Shown in pieces: positions 9,909 through 17,910 of a stretch of DNA of 64,000 bases. The notes beneath the pieces were generated by a model. That model was not told the origin of the DNA. It was given only the letters and a program-made list of their open reading frames with translations, and did no database searches. Numbering within the stretch: the first letter of the stretch is position 1; each line of letters begins with the position of its first letter. Location of the stretch: the NCBI GenBank assembly GCA_040877415.1, contig JBBDNV010000157.1, positions 1 through 64,000 of the forward strand, given 5' to 3'. The stretch comes from JBBDNV01 sp040877415 (GTDB lineage: Bacteria > Planctomycetota > Planctomycetia > Pirellulales > PALSA-1355). The translations under genes were made by a program, and so were the position numbers.

Positions 9909-11192
9909 TTATTCTTTGCCGACGGCCACCAGATGCGATTCGGTTCGCAGGAACATGCGTCCGTCGGCCACCGCGGGCGTGGCGCGGCTCGTTTCGCCCA
10001 GCGGGCAGCGCCCCAACAGCTTGAATCGGTCGCTGGCCGCCAGCGCCACGACCTCACCTTCGGCCGAAATGCAATACACGCGGTCTCCGACGCGCACGGG
10101 CGAACCGAAGTAATTGCCGCCGACGCGCTCGCGCCAGTGAACCGTGCCGCTGGCCGCGTCGATGCACGTGACGACTCCGCGGTCGCCCCACAGGAACACC
10201 AACTCGTCCTTCGCGACCAGCGACGGCACATAGGGGGCGCTTTTGTCGATTTGATAAACGACTTCGGGCTTGTCGCCGTTGGCATACGGCTTGATCGCCA
10301 CCACGACGTTGTCGCCGGCTCCTGAGCCGCAGGAGGCCAGAATCAGCCCGCCGGCGACGATCGGCGAGCTCACTGCGCGGCTCGGCAAGACTTCCGCCTG
10401 CCAGTTCGTCTGTCCCGAGACCGGATCGACGCTGGTGACGCCGTACTGCCGGCTGCACACGATCAGCTCGGCCGCTCCGCCCGGCCGAGTGAAAACACAG
10501 GGCGTCGAATAGCAGGTGTTTTGTTCCTGGATATGCCGGCGCGGCACTTTCCAGCGCGTGGCGCCCGAAGTGCGATCGACGGCGATCAGGAAACTGTCGG
10601 CGTCCTGGTCGTTGGTGATGATCAGCAATTCGCCGATTAGAATCGGGGAGGTGCCAAAGCCGTGCTGGCTGACGAACGGCCCCAAGTCGGCCCTCCATGC
10701 CGATGAGCCGTCGTGCGCAATCGCCAACAGGGTAAACTCCTCCGGCGTGCTCCAGGCGCAATAGACCCGGTTCTCGTCGACGGTCGGCGTGCTCGAGGCC
10801 AGTGTGTTTTGCTCGTGAATCTGGTGCGTCTGCGACGGGTAGTCACGCTTCCAAAGCAGCTTTCCGTCGGCGGCCGACAGGCACAGCACGTAGCGCGTGC
10901 CGTCGTCGGGATTGGCGCTGGTGAGAAAAATCTTGTCGCCCCACAGCACGGGGGACGAGTTTCCCTTGCCCTCTAGCGCGGCTTTCCAAAGATAGTCGCC
11001 CTCGTTCCACTGGGCGGGAATCGTGGTGGCCTCGCTTTGTCCCGATCCATTGGGGCCGCGGAACCGCGTCCACTCCTGGGCGCCGGCAACGTTGCCGGGC
11101 CCTAGCGCGCTACAGAGAAGCAATACTACGATCGATGCCATGCTCACGCTCGCGTGAGCATGCCTCGTTGGTTTCAGAACTGTGGATTGCAT
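9909..11192 (-). CDS. Secreted PQQ-like beta-propeller protein
   Basis: This is a 427-residue protein with repeated blades ending in W-x-x-x-V/L and the AxDxxTG-type strings DRTSGATRWKV, DPVSGQTNWQAEV and DAASGTVHWRERV, characteristic of the PQQ-like/quinoprotein repeat. The region WTRFRGPNGSG after the signal sequence is the usual planctomycete start of these proteins. A hydrophobic stretch (MASIVVLLLCSALG) and an A-x-A-like site indicate export. PQQ is probably not bound; many relatives act as scaffolds. Start choice is unusual: ATG 11192 gives an N-region with K and R that is partly encoded by a palindromic repeat (RHAHASVSM), while ATG 11141 lies inside the repeat and would leave no positive charge. 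I keep 11192. Confidence 0.8.
   Translation of the reverse strand: MQSTVLKPTRHAHASVSMASIVVLLLCSALGPGNVAGAQEWTRFRGPNGSGQSEATTIPAQWNEGDYLWKAALEGKGNSSPVLWGDKIFLTSANPDDGTRYVLCLSAADGKLLWKRDYPSQTHQIHEQNTLASSTPTVDENRVYCAWSTPEEFTLLAIAHDGSSAWRADLGPFVSQHGFGTSPILIGELLIITNDQDADSFLIAVDRTSGATRWKVPRRHIQEQNTCYSTPCVFTRPGGAAELIVCSRQYGVTSVDPVSGQTNWQAEVLPSRAVSSPIVAGGLILASCGSGAGDNVVVAIKPYANGDKPEVVYQIDKSAPYVPSLVAKDELVFLWGDRGVVTCIDAASGTVHWRERVGGNYFGSPVRVGDRVYCISAEGEVVALAASDRFKLLGRCPLGETSRATPAVADGRMFLRTESHLVAVGKE
11139..11162. repeat. Palindromic repeat family A, copy 1 (inside a gene 5' end)
   Basis: Arms CATGCTCACG and CGTGAGCATG flank a 4-nt loop. The copy lies within the N-terminal coding part of the PQQ-propeller gene and encodes HAHASVSM on the minus strand. 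The same element occurs near 11245, 32247, 32296, 60346 and 63470 in this window. Confidence 0.75.
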
Positions 11193-11244
11193 AGGCTGCT
11201 ATCGTGCTCAGGGTCAAGCTGTGGGGGAATTCAGTCGGCACTTC

Positions 11245-11274
11245 GCACGCTCACGCCTGGCGCGAGCATGGCAC
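11245..11274. repeat. Palindromic repeat family A, copy 2 (degenerate)
   Basis: GCACGCTCACGC followed by CTGG and CGCGAGCATGGC is an imperfect version of the family A palindrome. It lies in the 98-bp gap between the sigma-54 regulator and the PQQ-propeller gene, about 100 bp from copy 1. Confidence 0.55.
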
Positions 11275-11290
11275 CCATTCACCGCCGACG

Positions 11291-13150
11291 TCAGGACGAA
11301 CTCTGCGGCGAACTTTCCGACGGCGCGAGCCCGTACTGCTTGACCTTATAATACAATGTGGCTCGGCCGATCCCCAGTAGGCCGGCGGCCTCGGGCACGT
11401 TGCCGCCGCTGCGGCGCAGCGCTTCGCCGATGAGCCGCTTTTCCCAGTATTTGAGCTTGAGCGACTCCATTTCGTCATCGATCGGCTCGTGCAGGCCCAG
11501 ATCGGGTGCCTTGATTTCGGGACCTTCGGCCAGCACGACCGCGCTGTCGATCACGTTGCGCAATTGACGCACGTTTCCGGGCCAACCGTAGGCAAGCAGC
11601 TTCTCGCGGGCCGCCTTCGAGAGCTGCAAACCGGGCCGGCCGTGCTGCCGGCGGAAATGATCGAGGAAGAAGTCGACCATAATCGCGATGTCTTCGCCCC
11701 GCTCGCGCAGCGGCGGCGCATTCAGCTCGAACACGCTCGTGCGGTAAAAGAGATCCTCGCGGAATTTTCGCTCGCGGACGTACGCTTTCAGATCCTGGTT
11801 CGTGGCCGTGATCACCCGCACGTCGACGCTCACTTCCTGCTGAGCGCCGACCGGCAGAAACGGATGGCCTTCGAGTATTCGCAGCAGCTTGGCCTGGCCT
11901 TCGAGGGTCATCTCGCCGACTTCATCCAAGAACAGCGTGCCCTGGTCGGCCTGCTGGAAATAGCCGCTATGATCGCGATCGGCGCCCGTAAAGGCGCCCG
12001 CCTTGTGGCCGAACAGTTGGCTGTCCATCAAGTCGGGGGGAATCGCCGCGCAGTTGACGCACAGCATCGGGCGATCGGCGCGCGAGCTGGCGTGGTGCAC
12101 CGCGCGGGCGATAAGCTCCTTGCCGGTGCCGCTTTCGCCCGTGATCAACACGCAGCCGCCGGAGCGGCCGATGCGTTTGATCCGGCTCTTGAGCTCCTGC
12201 ATCGCCTCGCAGTTGCCGATGATCTCGCCCGAGTCAGGCAGCTTGGCGACCAGGTTTTGGTAGTCGGTGCTCAGGCTCCGTTCCCGTCGCGCGCGCACGA
12301 GCGCCACGGTCGTGATGCTCGCGAGCGAAATCGTGAAATCGAAATCGCTTTGGCGAAAGCGGCCGTGCTCAAGGTACACGTGCAGCGCGCCCAGAATCGT
12401 GCTCTCGCGCACCAGCGGAACGCACAGCGCGTCGGCATAGTGTTCCAAGCTGTCGACCGCCTCGCCGGCCCGCTGGTTGGCCACCCAGATCGCCTGTTTC
12501 TGCCGGCAGACCATTTCGGTCAGCTCCTTGCTCAATACGACGCGCTTGGTGCCGTCGGGCGGAATGACGAGCCGCGGCTTCAAGTCCCCCTGGTCGGTCA
12601 GCGAGAGAAACCCGACCACCGTGGCGTGCGTCCACTCCAGCACCAGCTCCAGCGAATTGCGCACCACGTCGTCGGGCAGATCGCAGCCCAACAGCTTGAT
12701 GCTGAACTGGTAGAGCAGCAGCAATTCCTGGGCGCGGCGCGAATCGGCCAAGGCCGCCAGTGGCTGGGGCTCAAGGTGCCCGCCGATCATGGGGAAGTTC
12801 TTGATGACCGTTTCCGTCAGCGCCCCGTCGGAGGGCGAGGTGATCGTCGGCGGCTGGTCGGTCTGGTGGAACTCAAACTCCACGCTGCCGATGCGCACCG
12901 AGTGGCCTTCCGCCAGCACGGCGTCGTCAATCTTCTGATCGTTGACGAACGTGCCGTTGCGGCTCTCGAGGTCGTGAATGTGCCAGGTTCTGTTTTCCTG
13001 AACCAGGATGGCGTGCACCCGCGAACAGAGCGGATCGCCCAGCGTGATGGTGCACTCCGGATCGCGTCCGATGCGATTCTCCTCCGTCGGGTCGAGGAGA
13101 AAGCTCGTGCCGGCCCGGCTGCCGACGGTCATCGTCAGGTAAACGTACAC
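11291..13150 (-). CDS. Sigma-54-dependent regulator with FHA and GAF domains
   Basis: Domain order from the chosen start: an FHA phosphothreonine-binding domain (about residues 5-95, with IGRDPECTI and SRNGTFVND), a GAF sensor domain (about 130-285), an AAA+ domain with Walker A GESGTGKE, the sigma-54 contact loop GAFTGA and Walker B GTLFLDEVGEM, and a Fis-type helix-turn-helix at the C-terminus (NVPEAAGLLGIGRATLYYKV). It should activate RNA polymerase-sigma-54 in response to a phosphorylated partner and a small-molecule or redox signal. I chose the GTG at 13150 because VYVYLTMTVGSRAG is the usual FHA opening; the ATG at 13132 would remove the first strand, and the upstream reading frame to 13285 has no homology-like character. 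It heads the minus-strand series and may regulate it. Confidence 0.88.
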   Translation of the reverse strand: MYVYLTMTVGSRAGTSFLLDPTEENRIGRDPECTITLGDPLCSRVHAILVQENRTWHIHDLESRNGTFVNDQKIDDAVLAEGHSVRIGSVEFEFHQTDQPPTITSPSDGALTETVIKNFPMIGGHLEPQPLAALADSRRAQELLLLYQFSIKLLGCDLPDDVVRNSLELVLEWTHATVVGFLSLTDQGDLKPRLVIPPDGTKRVVLSKELTEMVCRQKQAIWVANQRAGEAVDSLEHYADALCVPLVRESTILGALHVYLEHGRFRQSDFDFTISLASITTVALVRARRERSLSTDYQNLVAKLPDSGEIIGNCEAMQELKSRIKRIGRSGGCVLITGESGTGKELIARAVHHASSRADRPMLCVNCAAIPPDLMDSQLFGHKAGAFTGADRDHSGYFQQADQGTLFLDEVGEMTLEGQAKLLRILEGHPFLPVGAQQEVSVDVRVITATNQDLKAYVRERKFREDLFYRTSVFELNAPPLRERGEDIAIMVDFFLDHFRRQHGRPGLQLSKAAREKLLAYGWPGNVRQLRNVIDSAVVLAEGPEIKAPDLGLHEPIDDEMESLKLKYWEKRLIGEALRRSGGNVPEAAGLLGIGRATLYYKVKQYGLAPSESSPQSSS

Positions 13151-13308
13151 AGCGTGCGCCGTTTGAATCTTAGGGACTCGAGTTAACCGGAAATCCGCTC
13201 TGTCAAAGCGCAAGTGCCGCCAGTATAGCAGGCTCGAAATTGCTCCCACAGCAAACCCCATGCGCGAGCCGGTCGCCTGCTTCAAGCCCGCTTTCCACTT
13301 TCCTTACA

Positions 13309-13338
13309 TTGTCTCCTCGACGAGCGTGGCTTTACAAT
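13309..13338 (+). promoter_or_regulatory. Candidate sigma-70 promoter for cbiX
   Basis: TTGTCT (13309-13314), an 18-bp spacer and TACAAT (13333-13338) lie about 110 bp upstream of the cbiX start. On the opposite strand a TATACT-like hexamer (13227-13222) could serve the divergent regulator, but its -35 box is not convincing. These are pattern matches only. Confidence 0.35.
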
Positions 13339-13449
13339 AAGCTGCTTGAGCCGGCCACCATCTGTCTGGCGGTTCGGCAACATCAACGCGGCGGGAAAGG
13401 GGGGCCGGAGCCGGTCGCCATGGCGGGTTTTTCGATCCCAACGGCAATC

Positions 13450-14247
13450 ATGTCCACGTCAAACGCCGGTTTCCATTGGCCTCCCGATACCGGGTTGCTC
13501 TTGGTCGGCCACGGCTCGCGCGAACCAACGGGCGTCCGTGAGTTTCTGGCCACCACCGGACTCGTGGCCGGGATGGCTGCGCAATTGACGGTCGAGCCGT
13601 GCTTTCTGGAGTTTGCCGAGCCGGCGATCGCCGACGGTTTCCGGACGCTCGTGCGCCGCGGCGCGCGGCGCATCGTCGTCGTGCCCGTGCTGCTCTTTTC
13701 GGCCGGACATGCCAAGCGCGATATTCCCGCGGCCGTCGCCGCGGCTGCCGCGGGGGAAACATCCGTTAACGTGCTCGAGAGCGATCATCTGGGTTGCCAC
13801 GAGGCGATCTTGGAGCTCTCGCGGTTGCGCTATGACCAGGCGATCGCCGAGCACGCAGCCGCCGGCGATGACGAGACGGTGCTCGTCATGGTGGGCCGCG
13901 GAAGCCACGATCGCCAGGCCACCGCCGAAATGCGCCGTTTCGTCGAATTGCGCGGCCGAGCCGCGCGGGTGCCGCGCGCCCGTGCGTGCTTTGTCGCCAT
14001 GGCCGAACCACGATTAGCCGACGTGCTCGACGAGGCCGCCTTGTGCGGCGTCAAACAGATTGTCGTCGAGCCGCATCTGCTCTTCGGCGGCGTGCTCGTG
14101 GACCGCGTCCGCCGGACGGTCGCAGAGTATGCGGGCCGATATCCCCGGATCCGGTGGGTGACCACGGGGCATTTGGGCCCGTCGGAGCTTGTCGCCAGGG
14201 CCATTCTATGCCGCGCCAGGGAAACGCTGTCACGCTCGGAAGCTTGA
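13450..14247 (+). CDS. cbiX: Sirohydrochlorin chelatase, CbiX/SirB family
   Basis: Two similar halves are visible: LLLVGHGSREPTG with the FSAGHAKRDIP segment in the first, and VLVMVGRGSHDRQ with FGGVLVDRV in the second. That is the duplicated architecture of the long CbiX form. The His in GHGS and the His in SAGHAKRD are the family's metal-binding and catalytic residues. The enzyme inserts Co2+ (or Fe2+) into sirohydrochlorin on the way to cobalamin or siroheme. The ATG at 13450 (MSTSNAGFHWP) is preferred to one at 13420; the reading frame extends to 13240 without family-like sequence. It is monocistronic here, with no other cobalamin gene in the window, so the metal is uncertain. Confidence 0.85.
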   Translation: MSTSNAGFHWPPDTGLLLVGHGSREPTGVREFLATTGLVAGMAAQLTVEPCFLEFAEPAIADGFRTLVRRGARRIVVVPVLLFSAGHAKRDIPAAVAAAAAGETSVNVLESDHLGCHEAILELSRLRYDQAIAEHAAAGDDETVLVMVGRGSHDRQATAEMRRFVELRGRAARVPRARACFVAMAEPRLADVLDEAALCGVKQIVVEPHLLFGGVLVDRVRRTVAEYAGRYPRIRWVTTGHLGPSELVARAILCRARETLSRSEA

Positions 14248-14663
14248 CAACACGCGGCCCTCAGTCCCCGTCCCGCCGGCCAGAGCGGTGGCTAACGCAA
14301 GGCAGTTAATCGCTACAGTCGGTCAATTCGCGCGGATCATTCACTCAGGAAATGCTGAGCTTCGACCGATCAAAAACTCAGCGGCCCGCCGCAAGGTCGC
14401 ATGGGCAACAGCAGTCCTGTCACGTCTTTCGATCCCGGCCGATTTTATGCCCGCGCGACCCAAGTTCACGTTGGCGTCGTAGGAATCCAGTGAAGCGCAA
14501 TGGCTTAAGACGCGTGGCTTGGGAAGTTCGATCCGGCTGTTGTGGCCAACAAGTTGGGGACGATAGGTGATATTGCATTGCCGAGCCGCGGCGTATACGA
14601 TCTGTTTAAACCTTTTCGATTGCGGAACTTAGGTTTTCTAAAAAGAATCTCCGAGGGATTGTG
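14248..14663. other. 416-bp gap with no gene recognised
   Basis: Short reading frames occur on the plus strand (14189-14482, 14352-14570) but have no start signals, no domain-like sequence and atypical composition. GAGGGA at 14653-14658 is the ribosome-binding site of the downstream protease. I see no clear promoter hexamers, RNA gene or repeat here. Confidence 0.5.
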
Positions 14664-16757
14664 ATGAGCCGACTCTCCGCCGTAACTATCGGTTTGCGAA
14701 GCCCGAGATGGACGTTTGGTGCCCTGGTGGTGGCGGCGCTTTCAGGTGCCGTGCTGGTGTCGGGCCGGCCGAGTTGGGCCGAGCCGACCGGTCCCGCCGC
14801 GGCGGACAAGCACATTACGCATGCCATCACGGTCTTGATGAACCACGAGCACCTGACGCGGCATCCGCTGGACAACGAGATCAGCGGCCGGTGGCTCGAC
14901 AACTACCTGAAGATGCTTGATCCGCGCAAAGTATTCTTCACCGAGAGCGACGTCGACAATTGGATGGCCTATCGCAGCCAACTGGACGACATGGCGTTGC
15001 GCGGCGACACGTCGTTCGCCTATCGCGTGTTCGGCCAATTCCTCGAGCGCATCGACGAACGGGTCAAGCTGGCCAAGGAACTGGTTTATGAACCGCACGA
15101 CTTTGTGATCGACGAGGCGATGGACACGGACGCCGACGCGGTTGCATACGCGAAAAACGACGCGGAAATGCGCGACCGCTGGCGCAAGCGGGTCAAATTC
15201 GAGCTGCTGGACCTGGAAGTCGAGAAAAAACTGACCGGCAAGGAGGCCCAGGAAAAGATCGCCAAGCGCTACCAGAACCTTTCCAAGCGGATGCGGCAGA
15301 CCGACAACGACGAGCTGTTGGAGATGTACCTGACGGCGCTGACCACGGCCTACGATCCGCACACGGCCTACATGTCTCCCAGCACCCTGGAGAACTTCGA
15401 GATCCAGATGCGGCTCAACCTGGAAGGCATCGGCGCGGCGCTCGAGGCCCCCGATGGTGAAACGGTGGTCAAAAGGGTCATCCCCGGCGGCGCGGCGGCC
15501 AAGGACGGCCGGCTCAAAATGGACGATCGCATCATCGGCGTCGGGCAGGGAATCGATGGTCCGATCGTCGACGTCAGCGATATGAAGCTGAATGACGTCG
15601 TCAAGCTCATCCGCGGCCACCAGGGCACCACGGTGCGGCTGCAGGTGGTGCCCGAGGGCGAAAAAGACGCCAAGATTTACGCCATCGAGCGGGCGCAGGT
15701 CGCGCTGACCGACAGCGAGGCCCGCAGCGTCATTTTCGAAGCCGGCAAGAAGGCGAACGGGTCGCCGTACAAGGTCGGCGTTATCAATTTGCCCAGTTTC
15801 TACATGGACATGGAAGCCGCCCGCAGCGGCCGCGACGATTTCAAAAGCACCACGCGCGACGTGGCCGGGTTGCTCGAGAAGTTCAAGGCCGAAAACGTCG
15901 ACGCCGTCGTGCTCGATCTGCACTTAAACGGCGGCGGCTCGCTCACCGAATCGATCAACCTGACGGGGCTGTTCATCGACACCGGCCCGGTCGTGCAGGT
16001 GAAGGACATCGACGGTCAAAAGACCCAATATGACGATACCGAGCGCGGCCTGGCCTGGAGCGGGCCGCTGGTCGTGCTCACGAGCAAGTTCAGCGCCAGC
16101 GCCAGCGAAATCTTCGCCGGAGCCATTCAAGATTACAAGCGCGGGATCGTCGTCGGCGACACGGCCACCCACGGCAAGGGCACCGTGCAGAGCCTGTTGG
16201 ATTTGAGCCAGAAAATGTTCCGCGGCGTGAGAAACGCGCCGCAGTTGGGCGCATTGAAGATCACGATGCAGCAGTTCTACCGCCCCGACGGCGACAGCAC
16301 GCAAAACCGCGGAGTGTTGGCCGATATCGTGCTCCCTTCGCTGATCAGCCAGTTGGACGTGGGCGAATCGAGCCTCGACTACGCGATGAAGTTCGATCAC
16401 GTCGACCCGGCGGAGCACTCCAGGTACAGTATGGTCGACGATCGCATCGTCCAGGAGCTGCGCAAACTCTCCGGCCAGCGCCGCGACAGCTCGGGGGACT
16501 TTCAAAAGCTGACGCACGACATCGAGCGATTCAACACGCTCAAGGATCGCAAGAGCATCTCCCTCAACCGGGAAAAGTTCATCGCCGACAAGAGTGAGTT
16601 GACGCCCGAAAAACAGGAGGAAAAGGAGTTCGAGGAACTCAACGATCCGAACCGCCCGGTCGTTAAACGCGACTACTACTTCAACGAAGTGCTCGACATT
16701 ACCGCCGACTACGCCCGGTTGCTCGCAGCCCCGCAAGCCGCCGCGGTTGAGCGGTGA
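14664..16757 (+). CDS. prc: C-terminal processing (tail-specific) protease, S41 family with PDZ domain
   Basis: This 697-residue periplasmic serine protease has an N-terminal export signal (to about residue 40, ending SWAEP), a long N-terminal helical region, a PDZ domain (about 245-345, with GIGAALEAPDG) and an S41 catalytic domain. The nucleophile is in SASASEIFAG and the general base lysine in HGKGTVQ. A C-terminal DUF3340-like tail follows, as in E. coli Prc (682 residues). It degrades or trims misfolded and periplasmic proteins from their C-termini. The ATG at 14664 has GAGGGA 5 nt upstream; a GTG at 14661 is too close to that site. A terminator-like hairpin lies 32 bp after the stop. 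It is convergent with the MBL hydrolase gene. Confidence 0.92.
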   Translation: MSRLSAVTIGLRSPRWTFGALVVAALSGAVLVSGRPSWAEPTGPAAADKHITHAITVLMNHEHLTRHPLDNEISGRWLDNYLKMLDPRKVFFTESDVDNWMAYRSQLDDMALRGDTSFAYRVFGQFLERIDERVKLAKELVYEPHDFVIDEAMDTDADAVAYAKNDAEMRDRWRKRVKFELLDLEVEKKLTGKEAQEKIAKRYQNLSKRMRQTDNDELLEMYLTALTTAYDPHTAYMSPSTLENFEIQMRLNLEGIGAALEAPDGETVVKRVIPGGAAAKDGRLKMDDRIIGVGQGIDGPIVDVSDMKLNDVVKLIRGHQGTTVRLQVVPEGEKDAKIYAIERAQVALTDSEARSVIFEAGKKANGSPYKVGVINLPSFYMDMEAARSGRDDFKSTTRDVAGLLEKFKAENVDAVVLDLHLNGGGSLTESINLTGLFIDTGPVVQVKDIDGQKTQYDDTERGLAWSGPLVVLTSKFSASASEIFAGAIQDYKRGIVVGDTATHGKGTVQSLLDLSQKMFRGVRNAPQLGALKITMQQFYRPDGDSTQNRGVLADIVLPSLISQLDVGESSLDYAMKFDHVDPAEHSRYSMVDDRIVQELRKLSGQRRDSSGDFQKLTHDIERFNTLKDRKSISLNREKFIADKSELTPEKQEEKEFEELNDPNRPVVKRDYYFNEVLDITADYARLLAAPQAAAVER

Positions 16758-16788
16758 GCAGGGGAGCCGACGTCACGCCGATCATCCC

Positions 16789-16820
16789 AAAGGCCCGGAG
16801 AAAACCTCCCCGGGCCCTTT
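16789..16820. terminator. Bidirectional terminator-like hairpin
   Basis: AAAGGCCCGG and CCGGGCCCTTT form a stem around an 11-nt loop between the convergent protease and MBL genes. A-runs and T-runs flank both sides, so it can act in either direction. Confidence 0.65.
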
Positions 16821-16848
16821 CATTGCGCGGTTGAAATGCGCGCGTGGT

Positions 16849-17622
16849 TCACGTCAGCCGAATGCGCAGCCCGTCGTAGGCCAACTCCATGCCCGCGGGC
16901 AGCGACGCGTTCGCGGCGTCGTGCTCCAGGTCGTGCGACATGTGCGTGAAGTAAGTTCGCTTCGGCTCGAGGCTGCGGGCCGCTTCCACCGCTTCGTCGA
17001 GACTGAAGTGCGTCGGGTGCGGCTTATGGCGCAAGGCGTCGATCACCAACACGTCGAGTCCCAAAAGCAACGCCCGGCTTTCCGGCGGAATGCCGTTGGT
17101 GTCGGTGCAGTAAGCAACGTTGCCAAAGCGAAAGCCCAAGACTTCGAACTTGCCGTGCGCAAGGCGGATCGGAATCACGCGGGCCCCCAGCACGTCGAAC
17201 GGCTCGGTCGAGATCCGTCGAAACTCGATCTGCGGCACGCCGCCGCCGTAGTACGGCGCGGCTTGCACAAACGCGTAGTCGAACGACTTGCGGATCCGCG
17301 CCTCGACTTGTTCCTCGCAATACACCGGCATCGGATGGCCCAGGTAGTACGGAAACAGGCGCAGATCGTCCAGTCCAAAGACGTGGTCGGCATGGTCGTG
17401 CGTGAAGAGCGTCGCGTGCACCAGCCCGATCTTCTCCCGCAGCAATTGCGTGCGCAGGTCCGGGGGCGTGTCGACCAGCAGCGTCCCGTCCGGCAGCCCC
17501 ACGACGAGTGCGCATCGCAGTCGTTGATTGCGGGGGTTCGGGCTGGTGCACGTCGGGCATCCGCAGCCGAGCACCGGCACCCCGACGGATGTACCGGTGC
17601 CCAAGAACACCATTTCGCCGCG
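16849..17622 (-). CDS. Metallo-beta-lactamase-fold hydrolase, PhnP-like
   Basis: The MBL metal-binding motif THDHADH sits mid-protein (in LFTHDHADHVFGLDDLR), the N-terminus MVFLGTGTSVGVPVLGCGCPTC is typical of the PhnP/RNase Z-like branch, and a late HMSHDLEHD segment supplies further ligands. The cysteines in CGCPTC suggest the extra zinc site seen in PhnP-type cyclic phosphodiesterases. It is cytoplasmic; the substrate is not deducible and no phn genes are nearby. I choose GTG 17622 (VRGEMVFLGTG); ATG 17613 or TTG 17652 are possible, and no good ribosome site distinguishes them. It is divergent from secA. Confidence 0.82.
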   Translation of the reverse strand, partial: RGEMVFLGTGTSVGVPVLGCGCPTCTSPNPRNQRLRCALVVGLPDGTLLVDTPPDLRTQLLREKIGLVHATLFTHDHADHVFGLDDLRLFPYYLGHPMPVYCEEQVEARIRKSFDYAFVQAAPYYGGGVPQIEFRRISTEPFDVLGARVIPIRLAHGKFEVLGFRFGNVAYCTDTNGIPPESRALLLGLDVLVIDALRHKPHPTHFSLDEAVEAARSLEPKRTYFTHMSHDLEHDAANASLPAGMELAYDGLRIRLT

Positions 17623-17709
17623 CACGTCAGTCGTCACGACAGCTTTAGCCAAGGCGATTCGAAGGGGGTAGTTGCAATGGGGTGGATACGACAGCGAAAA
17701 GACTTGCGG

Positions 17710-17739
17710 CTGCTGGCGCTTGGCGCAATGCGCCAGCAG
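17710..17739. repeat. 10-bp perfect inverted repeat upstream of secA
   Basis: CTGCTGGCGC and GCGCCAGCAG are separated by 10 nt that are themselves partly self-complementary (TTGGCGCAAT). It lies just before the secA promoter-like boxes. It could be an operator, a terminator-like remnant or a dispersed repeat; no T-run follows. Confidence 0.5.
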
Positions 17740-17755
17740 GGGCGAACAACCGTTA

Positions 17756-17784
17756 TTGACCCTTCGTAATAATCGTTATAAATT
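17756..17784 (+). promoter_or_regulatory. Candidate secA promoter
   Basis: TTGACC at 17756-17761 is followed by the AT-rich TTATAAATTAT. TATAAA at 17777 gives a 15-bp spacer and TAAATT at 17779 a 17-bp spacer. The start codon is about 125 bp further on, leaving a leader without an obvious secM-like peptide. Confidence 0.45.
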
Positions 17785-17910
17785 ATGGTGCTTACGAATC
17801 TTACGCTTCTTGAACCGGCACTGGCGAAGGTCGCCAGCCGGCGCGTCGCAGCCACTGGTGCGCGTCGCCGTTGCTAGGTCGACCGCCCGGCACTTTTTCC
17901 AGGCCCTGTT

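Noticed and set aside
11489..13186. 565-codon open frame on the plus strand
   Set aside because: Antisense to the FHA-GAF-AAA regulator, whose motifs are unambiguous.
14189..14570. Small open frames in the gap before the tail-specific protease
   Set aside because: No ribosome sites, no hydrophobic or domain-like pattern, and overlapping frames with similar lengths.
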